64,000 nt of DNA, from assembly GCA_947000775.1 (NCBI GenBank), contig CAMQGK010000327.1:16564501-16628500 (forward strand), in the 5' to 3' direction. Numbering within the stretch: position 1 is the first letter of the stretch; every line of letters begins with the position of its first letter. Origin of the DNA: Pterois miles. Lineage: Eukaryota; Chordata; Actinopteri; Perciformes; Scorpaenidae. Below the pieces are notes generated by a model. That model made no database searches. It had not been told where the DNA came from and was given only the letters and a program-made list of their open reading frames with translations. Positions 47,207 to 58,650 of the stretch are shown here, piece after piece. The position numbers and the translations under genes are program-made.

Positions 47207-50200
47207 GTAACAAGTACCAAAATGCAACGAATAAAAAATACAGATTATGGGCTATCCAAATAACCTAGTATTATTTGGTCAAACAGCTCTGTACCTTATA
47301 TAATAACACTTCAATGTAGTGTATATAGTCCCCGGATATAGTATTGCGGGTGGGCTTTGCTTTGTGCGGCGAAGGAGTGATTGAGGCGGAATGATATTAA
47401 TAACGTTTCGGTGGCTCTTCTTATTGGCTTCCAGTCTAAATTGGTGTCCGCGAGGAGAAGAACCGCGGTCTCGTGCAGTGTTAGTTAGTGTACGGGTGTT
47501 TGCACTTAATCTTTGTTTATTAGCATTTCGTCGTTAGCTTGTTGTTGCTAACTAGCTCGCTTTGCTACCGTTAGCTTCGAGGCTAGCACGCCAGAAATGT
47601 TTGCCATTGTTATTTTGATTCTGCCCGGGCACTGTGCTAGCGAGGCTGCCCCAGCCGCCGGTGCAGCCGCTGTGTTACGTTAAACGTTGTGGTGAGAACA
47701 AGTTGGGACATTAACGTGTTGACATGATCCTAAACGTGTTGAAATGTGGTGTCGGAAAGCACCCAGGGTCCTGGCATTTTGGTGTCATCACCGGAATATA
47801 ATATTTAGCTTAGTTATGCCACGTTAGTTGACAACCTAAACGGTACGTTCAACACACGATTCCGCTGATAAACGCGACGTTAAGATGCTTGGCAACAAAA
47901 CAACATATTAACATTACATATACATTTAACTGGGTTGATTTCCTGTATATCGGCCACATACTGTGTTAGTAGTGCCTGTTACTGATCTCCAAGATGGGCG
48001 TGAGGGAACCAAACTGTTGCACGTCTCAGAAACACCAACAGATCAGGTTCACAGACGAGCATTATCTGATACAAACTTTCTGTACATGCGGCTGCAAATG
48101 TGGTCGCACGCTAAGAGAACGAAACCTAAAATACTCTTTCGTTGTCTTTATTCGTCTACTACGGGGGCAAATAAAGTGAATTAAACGTTATTTTACGAGC
48201 GAACCCCCATTATGTCACGTTAACGGTACACAGACCTCACTTGTAGAAGTGTTGTTGAACATAGGCTACTGTTAAATACAGTAAAAGACTGATATTATAG
48301 TGAGTGTGGTTGTCCATTGTTAGTTTCCATTCATGCATTTGAGGGATATCACTATATATTTTACATACATACATACATTTTTAGCAGGCAAGCATATACA
48401 CACACACAGACACAGAATATAGGATAAATACCAGTGCTTAACTATTACATTTGCCTAATGGGGATCCCATTAAACAATACACCTCAAAGTGATGACATGT
48501 AAAATATGCATTCTTTGGGATTATTTCTTTGTGGTGAAACTATCCCACTTAATTGTGACACTAAGAAACACTAAATTCATATGGATGCTCAAACATAAAG
48601 CCACTGAATGCAGCACCTGTGTAACTGAGGCAGAAAATGCACCAAATCATGTACTTCAGCTGTTGTCACAAGAAAACCTCTCGAACCACGTTGATATATT
48701 GAAGTGATCTCTCTTGTAATCGATCAGATGCAGATCCCAGTGACACTAAGGCGGACAGTTTCAGTGATGGAGAGCTCAAGGACAAGAAGTGCACAATATG
48801 CTCCCAGGTCTTTACCACTGAGAGCCAGCTGCAGAAGCACCTCCGCGAACATGAGATCAACGATAAGGTAAGCACAGCGCACAAGTGTCGGCACGAAGCC
48901 ACAGCAAGGCAGTAAACACAGTTTTTAATCTTTATTTATCCAGACGTCAGAAGAGTATGCTTGCTGTCTATCATCAACACATATTTGTATTGTAATGATC
49001 CGACACTTTCAGATCTTGAATCCACATCCACTTCAGCAGAACTACACCATTGTTATTAGCCTCACAACAGCCAGTTGAGATTCAAATGCTCCTTTTAAAG
49101 CCACATTCAGGGTAATTCTTCACAATGCTAAGCATGGCGGCACCACCACAGGCGCAGTTTGCTTTGGTACAGGGGGCTCACTGGGCTGTAGCCAATATAT
49201 TGTTTTTCATAAAACAGAACTCATAATCTATTGTAATAATTAATAATATAAACCTCTTTGTGTCATTTTATTGATAGAATAAGAAACCAACAAGATAAGA
49301 AGATAGAGTTGAGGTCTTTTTATTTACTTATAATAACATTGGACACTGTCCACACTGAACCCTTTAAATATAGGCTTTCTGTTACGTCATGTAAAATCAT
49401 GTACAGTACCCATCAGCTGTGCACTCAAGATCAGGCTGGAGACGTAACCACTTAAAAGGTAGATGATACTTTAAATTTATTATTTTGATAGTTAGTGGAA
49501 ATGACACAACATAGCCAACAGCAAATAGAAAACAGCCAGCTGTCACTGTATTTAGGTTTTTGTAGTGAGTGAGGAGGTATCATATCATTAACTCCTCATT
49601 TCAACTTCACCAATCAGCTGTTCTTCGTCGCTTTTCAAAGTGAGCAACAGAAATAGAAACAGGGCATCTGACAAAAGTTCAGTGCAGCACTTCATCTATC
49701 ATGGCCACTTAAGACATTTCAGTAGGAAACAATGCAGTCAAACTGATTTTGACGCTGATATTGGCTTGCATTGCATTCAGTTAGGTGGCACACAGCATCC
49801 CAATACACCAATAGACTCCTCTGTGTACATATTACATTCACTCTAGATTTTTTTGGTGGACTCCCAACCTTAAAGTTCAAATTGGGCCTATGGGTACCAC
49901 ATGATATACCAGAGTGGGTGTCACTGTGCAGCTGTGACAGAGATATGAGGTGAGAGCATTCAAGCCTTTACAGGAGCAGTAAGCTTCATCTGTGAGGTAG
50001 GTGACCTGTTGTGGATTGCCTTGACATAGCACAGCAAAAACTCAACACTCCACTTGACATCTCAACCTGAGTTTGGTGCAGGTGATGAGAATAACTATGT
50101 TCCAGCTACAGGTTGGATTGGGGCCAAGCTAGTGGCTTACTGTTAAAGCTGGAGGTGTCCTGGATTTTTCAGCTCGGATGATTTTTCACAATGTGGAAGT

Positions 50201-53200
50201 TTATAGCTGCCGTACATGCCATTGTTTATTTGACAGATTCAGCACAGGTCTGCCAGTCACAATATTTGGTGCCAGCCGCTGCCAAAGCTTCTGCGATGCG
50301 CTGTCAGTTACAAGCGCCAGCATGGTGGGCACCCTCTCATATTCGCTCCATACAGAACACATCTGGGGTTATTTACTTATCCTTATGCAACATGACATTA
50401 GAGCCACAACATGCTGTCTCACCACTTGTTTTCATTTAACAGGGTAAGATGTAAATGGGCACTTCATCAGTTGAGTTGATTAAATAAACTGCTGTTAAAT
50501 AAGACTTGATGTTTTTTAAGGCTTTTAAAGATATTTCTTGTGCTATATCTGGAAAGCAGTGGAGCGTGAAAGCACCACATAGCCTCTGCTCCTGAACTTT
50601 GAACAGTTGAAACTATTGTCAAACTGAAATGGCAGTGGGATTCCCCCGATGAATGAGTCAATGTGGAAGATAGGCCCATAGGTACAGTGTGTGTGAATGG
50701 TTGCTCCAGTCTCAATATAAGAGTGGCCTTGCTGTGAGCCATTCTAGGGAAAAATGCATACACTTTTTGTTGCTTTGCATCGTTGTTTTTCTGTGTTGTG
50801 GTGGTGCAGTGCAGTTATAGCAGAACTACTGTATATTTAACAATTTGCAAAGAAGATGCTTAATCCAACCCCAAGGTTAGGGGTCTCTCCTTCTCTGGTG
50901 TCTTAAATAGCACAGCAAATATCACTTTCTCGTAGATGTTGAATCACAACCGCAATTTCCTTCTCTGCACTGTTCACTGGCTGGTAATATTAAATCGCTG
51001 CTTAAATTTCCATGCCCTCCTCCCATACTTTGTGGCTCCGCATAGGAAAAATCCTAAAATACATGGTGAACTCAAAAACGTAAATGTTCGCAGTTAAATG
51101 TCACTGAGTCACCACATGAGTCAGAGGATTCTGCTGTTCATGCTTTGTAATGTATAATTATCATGTTTTGAACTACTGTGTGAAGGACTTTCCTGCCCAT
51201 CAAGGTGGTACGATGATGTGTATACACGTTTCGGGGGCTACGCTTGGCGGAAGTTAATGGAATTGTCTTGTGTGGGAACTTGTTTTTTCCATCATAGCAA
51301 TGGATGTTTTTTTCTCCCTTTTTTTTAGGAAAAAATGTCGATTAATAATACACATGCCTTTATTGTCCATGTCAAAGTCCAACTCTTCTCTCTGTTTACC
51401 AGCTGCTTATAGCTTTAGCAACACGCGTCTTTCCCCTCTGCCCTTTTTAAGATCCATCTACACTCACTTTCTGTCTCGCTTTCTCTCTCTTACTCCCTCT
51501 CTTGTGCTCAGACACATGATCACAGACAAGGAAAGGGACTATGTTCCTTTACTTTATGCTATAGAGTACAGCAGGGTATTTTTGTAGGCCAGCCAGGAAG
51601 TTGGCACCATCCTGGTTCCCTCGACAATTGGCCAATGCGATTTTCCCACTGTGTTTTGGCTAACACGTTTATGATGCTTGAATGTTTTGTTTCATAAGAT
51701 AATCTCTACAAATGAAAACCGCTTTTATGATTTTTAAAGAGTGAATGCAATCACAAGAAATAAAAAGCTAATGTTAGGCTATAAACAAACTACACCACGG
51801 TCACATGAGCATGAGTATACACAACAAGGCTGTAATGGCAGATGAGCCGATGACGTTAAGTAGTCTCATTTAGCCACTTGTTAGCAAACATCTCTTTTAA
51901 GCACATAAAAGCTTAAAAATTCATGAGTGGGATATTTATAAATATATTTTATATTGTAGAACAAAACATTAAAATCTGTTAAGCTTGTGTTAACCACAGA
52001 TCTTATTTCAGGCATCTTACTAAAAACCCATTAAACAAAAACACTGACTTCCAGATGAGGGAACCAGAAGTGCTACAATGCAAACTCATTTCCAGGTTTT
52101 AGGGCTCATTCCTGTAGCTCTCTATTAACAAGGATGTTAGAGTGAGGAAAACCTCTCTCATTTGGTCCATTGATGATTCTCTTCAGGCATAAACAGATGA
52201 TAATATTTGCACTTGCACCTGTATAGTTGTGGGCCATTTCAATTTTAAGGCCACTATGTTAACTCCCTCCAGACTGAAGAGCAGCCACCTCTGGGCCTGC
52301 CACTCTGAGTAAGACTCACTGGTGTCAGTGTTGCCCTCGGCCTTCACCACAGTCAGAAAGTACTCTGAAATTTAGTCAGTCAGCTCCTCTAATAGAAAGA
52401 GAATTTAATATTGGGACCATTTCTGCCTCATGGGATTTTTTTAATGCTGTTTGGTAATATAATGTATTTATACAGTATGCCACAGTGTTTTTTCTCTCTT
52501 TCAGTTTCTCCATCTCTCTCAAGCCCCTAAATATAGAAATTACCCACACAGGAAACATTATTTATGAACAGATAATAAAGCGATTATGTTTTAACACAGC
52601 TGTTGCTTTGCAGATGGTCATCCAGGGACAAGGGGAGAGTATGGGGAGAAAGCTTCCACAGCAGATGTAGTTGCTTAAGTCAGTTAAGGTAGCACATTGA
52701 TTGAGGTGATACAGAGTCTCCCGGCTCCAGTAAGAGTGAGAATTAACAACAAGGACATATTTGCAGAGGGATAGATGTCTGGGATCTTTTGCTTTCACAT
52801 TGTTCACGATTTACTTTAACTTTTCTCTCTCCCTTGCAGCCTCATCGTTGTGACCAGTGTCCACAGACATTTAACGTGGAGTTCAACCTCACACTCCACA
52901 AGTCCACGCACACAACATCTGACTTCACCTGCCCTGTTTGCAATAAAAGGTTCTCCCGCATCGCCAGCCTCAAATCTCATATCATGCTGCACGAGAAGGA
53001 GGAGGTTAGTCGGCTTACCGGTGAAACACGAAACCATCTTTGATTTGCACATAACGTAGGAAGAAACTTATCTCTCTGTTTTGTCTCCTCTACCATGTTT
53101 GCAACCCACCCTGCAGAATTTGATCTGTGCGGAGTGCGGAGATGAGTTCATTCTTCAGAGCCAGTTGTCTCTGCACTTGGAGGAGCACCGTAAAGAGCTG

Positions 53201-56200
53201 TCGGGCGTCAAGGTCTACACCTGCAAGACCTGCGACAAGGAGTTTAAGACGTCCGCACACCTGAAGGAGCACATGAAGAGTCATGTAAAGATGAGGTCAG
53301 GAAGGGCTGCAGATGCCGTTTTATTTCATTTCACCGAGTCAGGCGGAAAACATGAATCTCACAGCTATCAAAAGAAACTATGGGGATCTCTTTCTAGGCA
53401 ATTTACTGTCTAAGGTCTACCACTGGGGTAATGATATTTTGGATTGTAGCATCCCACAAACTGTTTTGCATCTCATGATGTTTTTCATCTGAAACAGCAG
53501 TTAGACTATCAAAAGACAATAAGTCTGCCATTAATAAAAAAAAAAAAAATGCTGTCCTGTAGGGCAGAGTCACAGAATCACACTGAATATTTTAGTAAAT
53601 TTCTTCATTTCTCATGATTTTTTTTTCTGGTCATTGTAGTGCTGAAAAATATCCACAAACTGTCAGCCATAAGCCTCCCATAAAAAAAGTAAAATCGGCT
53701 GTACAAGGACATGTACAGCCTGCCATGCTATTCAACAAAATATTTGAGTTTTGCACATTCTCATTTGTTCTCATGAACTGACTGCACGGTTGTTATACAA
53801 ACTATACAAGGGCAACAGTCCTCAGTGCTGCCTGCAAACCCTCTATAGACTATTTCCAGTGGCAGCTAAACATTAGAACCAAGGTTGAAAAAGAAAAGAG
53901 CTTTACAACAGCAACAGTAACAACAACAGTTCAGGAGTACATTTAATGCTTCAGCAACTCAAAGCTGCATGTATGTAAAATAAAGATGTGGTTTGAAGTA
54001 TTTTTCAGTATGAGGGACACACGAGGGGAACAGACAATACACAACACACAACTGACACGAAGTGCCATACATCCACTGTGTACAAGTAAGGCTTGCACCT
54101 ATTGTGGCACAACATTCTGCAATACAAAAACTCTATTATGTGCATTGTGAAACTGAAAATGGATTGTATTATACAGTAAAGCTGAAGTTGAGGCTCCAGC
54201 AAATGTTCTTTCACCTCAGTTCAAATCCAGAAGAAGGATTATTAAAAGCTCATAGTGGTGAATTTTGAAAGCACTGTGTTATGTCTAAGGAGAATTTATT
54301 TTCATTCAAAATTGAGTTGATTGTACATTGACTTACTAATGTCTAGTATTTACCAAAATGACTACTTTTTAAGGTATTTTATTTATGGCTGTCAAAGTTA
54401 ACGTCATAATAAGGCTTTCACGCAAATTCTTTGTATCACCACTGATTTCTTGTTGCAGTTAAAGCGAGAGTGAACGTACTGGTATCATATGAAACTAGAA
54501 AACCTAAGGAATCCACTGGTACCCAACATGTCATACTAGCACATCTAGGAGGCTAAGAATGCTCTAAAATGAAAAACAGACATGGCCATTTTCAAAGGGG
54601 TCCCTTGACCTCTGACCTCCAGATATATGAATGAAAAGGGGTTCTCTGGGTACCCATGGGTCTCCCCTTTACAGACATGCCCACTTTATGATAATCACAT
54701 GCACTTTGGGGCAAGTCATAGTCAAGTCAGCACACTGACACACTGACAGCTGTTGTTGCCTGTTGGGCTTGAGTTTGCCATGTTATGATTTGAGCATATT
54801 TTTTAATGCTAAATGCAGTACCTGTGAGGTTTTCTGGGCAATATTTGTCATTGTTTTGTAATTGATTTCCAAAAATATTAATTTTACTTTTTTAAAATTA
54901 GTATTAAACACTAATACTTAAATACTCCCTTTTTAAAAAATTTTCAACAGATAAAAAATGTAATAGAAAATTAATTGAAATTAACTATGGACAATCATGC
55001 TGTCAATCATGATTACATATTTTAATTGGCAGCCCTAATTTTCTTTCCATCTCCTAGTTATATACTTGTATTGTCACAGTGTTGGCTGTGCCTTTCGTGG
55101 AGAAAAAAAAACTTGCGACAAAACATGTAGAGGATTTGTACATTAGAGAGGTTCCAATCATGAGAACGATTTGCAGGAGAATCATATTGAATCCTACAAG
55201 GGTTAAAACGTGACAGTGATAAAGTCTGCGTTGTTGTAATTTTGATTATCCTCTGAACTTATGTAAACTTTTTGTGCTTACTCCTTCCTCAGGCCGCTCA
55301 GCTCTAGTTCCAGAAACTACAAGAAAAACATTGACCGCAGTGGGTTCCAAAACAGCTGCCATCACTGTGGAAAAGCTTTCAAAAAGCCCAGCCAGCTTGT
55401 TAGGCACATACGAATACACACAGGTGAGTGGAAAGCCCAGAAAAGTGATAACATGTTCACGCTCCATAGATCTAATGTCTCTTTAATGATTCATAATAAG
55501 AGGAATTACTGTAAAAAAAATTAAAACCTGAAGTTTTGTAAGGTGTGTATGGTGGAGACTAGTAACGTGCCGGTCCAATGCTGTAGGTCGTGAGTGGGCA
55601 GTGGTACCCCAAACAGGAGAGTTGGCAGTCTGGTTTCTTGATTTGAGTTTATTAATGGCCCCTTAATATTTAATTCTAGGCAGCATTAAATAACTGAAGT
55701 GTCACAAACCTGCAGTAGGCAAAATGTTTTTGACATCATTGGGTGAAAATTCAATAATAATCTTTCAGTTGATTGTAATTCAAGCATTCTGAGAGAAAAC
55801 TAGACCCTGCACCTACTCATGGCTCTGTTATTAGGTTTTAAAACAATCAAGCCAATGACGGGAGACTTTGGCCAATCACAGGTCATTTCAGACAGAGAAT
55901 GTGCTCCTATTGGCTGTGCTCCAACTGGTGGGCTGTGCTTGATATTTCCTCTACAGTTCTCAGCGTGGTTGCCAGGTCACAAACTTTCTCATTTTACAAC
56001 TGAACAATAAACTGCAAGATATTTCTGAAAGCAACTGAAGTGAGAAGTAGACATTACAGTAACAGAACTTTGATCAGCGTTGCCTAGTTTGGTTGGGACA
56101 ACTGCTCAAAGACGGCAGGCTCTAGCTCGGCTTTGACTGGTTGTTTTCCTCTGGACTGTCAGGATATAGTGACCATTTTATAAAAATAACTTTAATAAAC

Positions 56201-57468
56201 ATATTTGCTCCATTTATACCCACTGCAGGTTTAGGTTTTCCTCTATTAACTGACTCCATGGCATAACTGCATTTACTCTCCATTTCGAAGAGACTCTTCA
56301 GCTCAGTTCATCACTCATCTGTCATGCAGAGATGATGTGCGTGCGTGTAAAATTTCAATATAAATATAAAACTTATTCTAGTGTGGATGTGTGTTTGTTC
56401 AGCTGTCTGTGTTCAGGTAATGTAGCCAGTAGCTTCCACCCACATGCTGTTTACACGTCATCCACATGTAAATTTGTTTGGTTGCCAGGCTGGTTGGATG
56501 ACTAATGGTGGATGGAGCTGATTCCTCTGTGCTCTGAATCTCAAACAGCCCTTAAGCCGATGAGGTTAAGAATAATTTTTCGAGACTCACACACACACAC
56601 ACACACACACCCACACCCACACACACTGACGCACAAAGCAGTTGGTATGTGTACAAAATGTTATTTGAGTCATCTTTATTTAGGCTAATATCAGAGATAC
56701 CCATATGTTGCTGCCATGGTGACAAAATTGCGACGTCATACTGGTTATAAATGTAGGTATTTTCATATATTACTGATATTGCAGGATAAATTACCATATA
56801 TACAAGTATTCAAAGTACTAGAGATGGACACAACCAGGGTATTTTTGGTCTAAATATATTAAATTGCTATAAAATACAACTAAACACGATGATATATGTC
56901 TGTGTAAAATGTATGATTTACTGTATCTTGGTAAATTATTTTTGTCAAATTTTGTTGAAATAATAAAACAGCAAAGTCAATAAAAAATAAAAGACAACAG
57001 TCTTTTAAGTCAATCATTTGTTAAAGTTAATGCTTGTGCTGGGAAAGAGTCACAATAATTTTGTTCGACACAACTGGTTTAACTATCAAAAATGCTGTAA
57101 CCAGTCTCAACAGCTGCTTTAAATAATGTGAATTAAACAATAGAGTGGAGTAAGTGAAAATGTCTTAAAGAAGCCTTGTGTTTACCCCTAACCTTCATTT
57201 TTAGCTTTTATTTTGAAGTTTAGTCCTGAAATTGCAGTTTTGTGGCGCTGTTATCTGTTTGCAGCCTTTTGACCTGACCTTGCCCTTCCCTTCAGGTGAG
57301 AGGCCCTACAAGTGCTCACGTTGTGGCAAGGCTTTCAACCAGAAGGTGGTGCTGCAGACTCACATGGTGAGACACACTGGAGAGAAACCTCACCTCTGCA
57401 TGTTTTGCCCTGCTTCCTTCTCCCAGAAAGGGAACCTGCACTCCCACGTTCAGAGAGTCCATTCTGAG
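47155..57468 (+). CDS. znf236: Zinc finger protein 236, 5' part (six coding exons, partial)
   Basis: This is a large nuclear multi-C2H2 zinc-finger protein, presumed to bind DNA. The six exons 47155-47206, 48728-48867, 52840-53004, 53117-53295, 55293-55423 and 57296-57468 join into one 280-codon frame without a stop, and every intron has GT-AG ends. Residues 2-8 form an AT-hook-like core (PRGRPRK). Eight fingers follow at residues 39-59, 68-88, 95-115, 123-143, 155-175, 201-221, 229-249 and 257-278. Seven have C-X2-C-X12-H-X3-H spacing and the eighth ends H-X4-H. Finger order, the NIDRSGF spacer before finger 6 and the TGERP/TGEKP linkers match what I recall of vertebrate ZNF236, a protein of about 1,800 residues with about 30 fingers, so most of the gene lies to the right. 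Family assignment rests on recalled similarity and not on a search. Confidence 0.9.
47207..48727 (+). other. znf236 intron 1
   Basis: This is a 1,521-bp intron. The first 500 bp are CpG-bearing and look like a continuation of the promoter island. A (CATA)n run lies near 48367. Short open frames at 47963-48184 have no recognisable domain and were not called. The rest holds nothing I can identify. Confidence 0.7.
48728..48867 (+). CDS. znf236: znf236 coding exon 2 (finger 1)
   Basis: The exon encodes residues 18-64: an acidic, Ser/Asp-rich leader and then finger 1 (C39, C42, H55, H59). The acceptor GATCAG at 48722-48727 has a modest pyrimidine tract (CTCTCTTGT). The donor AAG/GTAAGC at 48868 is strong. 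The exon enters with one base carried over and leaves in phase 0. The stretch DKKCTICSQVF resembles the first finger of other ZNF236 proteins as I recall them. Confidence 0.88.
48868..52839 (+). other. znf236 intron 2
   Basis: At 3,972 bp this is the longest complete intron in the window. It has no finger-encoding frame and no well-bounded transposon that I can identify. The sequence is moderately AT-rich and ends in a strong pyrimidine tract (TTTTCTCTCTCCCTTGCAG) before exon 3. Confidence 0.7.
52840..53004 (+). CDS. znf236: znf236 coding exon 3 (fingers 2 and 3)
   Basis: The exon encodes residues 65-119. Finger 2 uses C68, C71, H84 and H88; finger 3 uses C95, C98, H111 and H115. The inter-finger linker TTSDFT is not the standard TGEKP. 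The donor is GAG/GTTAGT, a slightly unusual but acceptable site. The exon is 165 nt and phase 0 at both ends. The stretches CDQCPQTFNVEFNLTLHK and CPVCNKRFSR agree closely with my memory of mammalian ZNF236. Confidence 0.93.
53117..53295 (+). CDS. znf236: znf236 coding exon 4 (fingers 4 and 5)
   Basis: The exon encodes residues 120-178 plus two bases of codon 179. Finger 4 uses C123, C126, H139 and H143; finger 5 uses C155, C158, H171 and H175. An 11-residue spacer separates them. The preceding intron is only 112 bp (53005-53116). The donor is ATGAG/GTCAGG at 53296, leaving phase 2, and the next exon supplies the missing G to give Arg. Reading past the donor gives a short non-finger extension that should be intronic. 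Confidence 0.92.
53296..55292 (+). other. znf236 intron 4
   Basis: This 1,997-bp intron carries a MITE at 54385-55036, described separately, which ends 256 bp before exon 5. The remaining sequence contains a poly-A run near 53540 and nothing else I can identify. The acceptor tract is CTCCTTCCTCAG. Confidence 0.75.
54385..55036 (+). mobile_element. MITE family A, copy in znf236 intron 4
   Basis: The element starts TATGGCTGTCAAAGTTAACG and ends in a TTAATTGGCAGCCCTAA form, so its ends are inverted copies (GGCTGTCAA / TTGGCAGCC). The interior shares long blocks with the copy at 6037-6786, for example GGGGTCCCTTGACCTCTGAC and GACATGCCCACTTTATGATA. It has no coding capacity. The family is common in fish genomes as I recall; its superfamily is uncertain. 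Confidence 0.75.
55293..55423 (+). CDS. znf236: znf236 coding exon 5 (finger 6)
   Basis: The exon encodes residues 179-222 plus one base of codon 223. It opens with a Ser-rich spacer and the NIDRSGF stretch that I associate with ZNF236, then finger 6 (C201, C204, H217, H221). The donor ACAG/GTGAGT at 55424 falls inside the glycine codon of the TGERP inter-finger linker, so the intron interrupts the linker in phase 1. Confidence 0.93.
55706..56232 (+). mobile_element. MITE family B, copy in znf236 intron 5
   Basis: The left end AAACCTGCAGTAGGC and the reverse complement of the right end AAACCTGCAGTGGGT are near-identical terminal inverted repeats. The interior blocks GACGGGAGACTTTGGCCAAT and TATTGGCTGTGCTCC match the copy at 24183-24787. 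It is non-coding. Confidence 0.75.
56588..56626. repeat. (CA)n microsatellite
   Basis: A CA run interrupted by CCCACA units, within znf236 intron 5. Confidence 0.9.
57296..57468 (+). CDS. znf236: znf236 coding exon 6 (fingers 7 and 8)
   Basis: The exon encodes residues 223-280. It completes the TGERP linker and gives finger 7 (C229, C232, H245, H249), a canonical TGEKP linker and finger 8 (C257, C260, H273, H278, with X4 between the histidines). It ends VQRVHSE before donor GAG/GTAAGA at 57469 in phase 0. ZNF236 continues with many more fingers, so later exons should lie beyond 64000; I found none in 57469-64000. Confidence 0.94.
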
Positions 57469-57923
57469 GTAAGAAGAGCAGAGTGAAGTACTCGAACCTC
57501 AAAAACACTGTCCAGTGTTCTCACCATACTAATTAATTAAAACGTTATTAGTTTTCAACATTGTCTGAAAACAAAATGGAAAAACAGGTTTGACACATCC
57601 ATCACTACTTGAATCCTCCCTAAATCCTCTTAAGCAACAATTAGAAATAACAGATGGATTTTCAATGCAGTAACAACAGAGCTGATGCTCTGTGTCAGTT
57701 GAACTATTATTGCTTTTATCATCTGCCAAAGAGCATTTGTGAAACATTACCCTAAATGAATGTGACTTAGTTTTTTTAAGATGACAGCAGTGTCATTTGT
57801 TTTGTGAATTTCTAGAAATAGCAGTGCAAATCTTCAAATGAGGTGGAATAACAGAGATTATGGCACTCATATAATACTTGACTTAAGAGAATTCATGAAA
57901 TAAGTGAAAAACACTGAAGATGT

Positions 57924-58650
57924 TTTAAAGGGGAATTCCACCAATTTTACACATTAAGGTCTATGAACAGATCTTGGAGAGTACTGTATGTATTAAAGGT
58001 TATAAAGCCTTTTGTGGCTCCAGAGGGAGCTGTGTGAAGTCAGATAATTTGCCTCAAGTGATGTCACTTGAGTCAGCATCAGCTGGGTCTGAAGTAGTAC
58101 AGAGTATTGGTACTCCATACCTTTAAGGTACAATTAGTATTGAGTGGAACGATACCTGCATTTGATCCTTTTTTTCTACCCAGATCTAGAAAAAAAAAAA
58201 GACTATTTGTATAGTTTTGCTTGCAACCAAGCAGCCGTACAGTCTGTGGTGTGGTGAAGCCGAGTAGCGCAGTGTAGCTGGTGTGCCGAGATGCTGCCAA
58301 AACGTTTGAAAGGATTGTTGTACTACATGCCTGTGGTGTCTGTTAAACTGAATGTGGTGGTGGTGGCCTTTCACAAAAGTGAATGCTTCTATTTACATGA
58401 TGGGTGTCGAATGAAGTAGAAAAAAAGGTATCAAATGAAGTACTCTATTGGTATCAGTATCACTTTAAGGGTACTGGTTTGGTGCTGGCATCATCAGTTT
58501 TTCAGTAAAACCCAGCCCTAATGTGAAGACTATAATCTGGGGGTGTGGAGTTAAAAGAAGTCAGTTTGCCAGACTTCAGTAACCTGCTGGTCATCTCTGC
58601 TGAGGCTAGCGGCTTGATGCTACATTAGCCGCTACCAGCTTAACAACACT
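57924..58650 (+). mobile_element. TTAA-type MITE, interrupted by a second element
   Basis: The left end TTAAAGGGGAATTCCACC is a fish repeat end I recognise, and the body includes CTCCAGAGGGAGCTGTGTGA and TGATGTCACTTGAGTCAGC. The body resumes after the nested insertion with GGGGGTGTGGAGTTAAAAG and runs to about 58650. The right terminal inverted repeat is not clear, so the right end is approximate. Confidence 0.6.
58095..58520. mobile_element. Nested hAT-like element inside the 57924 MITE
   Basis: A 426-bp segment beginning TAGTACAGAG and ending CAGCCCTA splits the host repeat. The flanks GTCTGAAG (58087-58094) and ATGTGAAG (58521-58528) match at 6 of 8 bases, consistent with an aged 8-bp target duplication. 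Removing the insert restores a continuous host sequence (CTGAAG-ACTATA). Confidence 0.5.

Larger units (their letters stand above)
55424..57295 (+). other. znf236 intron 5
   Basis: This 1,872-bp intron contains a MITE at 55706-56232 and a CA microsatellite at 56588-56626, both described separately. It ends in a strong acceptor (CCTTCCCTTCAG). The stretch from about 56640 to 57200 is AT-rich with nothing identifiable. Confidence 0.75.

Noticed and set aside
47963..48184. Two overlapping open frames in znf236 intron 1, one with clustered cysteines (CTCGCKCG)
   Set aside because: No known domain, no splice sites that would join them to znf236 in phase, and the exon 1-exon 2 junction already fits exactly.
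53296..53413. Open frame continuing past the exon 4 donor
   Set aside because: The extension has no finger residues, and the phase-2 donor joins exon 5 exactly, giving the NIDRSGF spacer seen in ZNF236.
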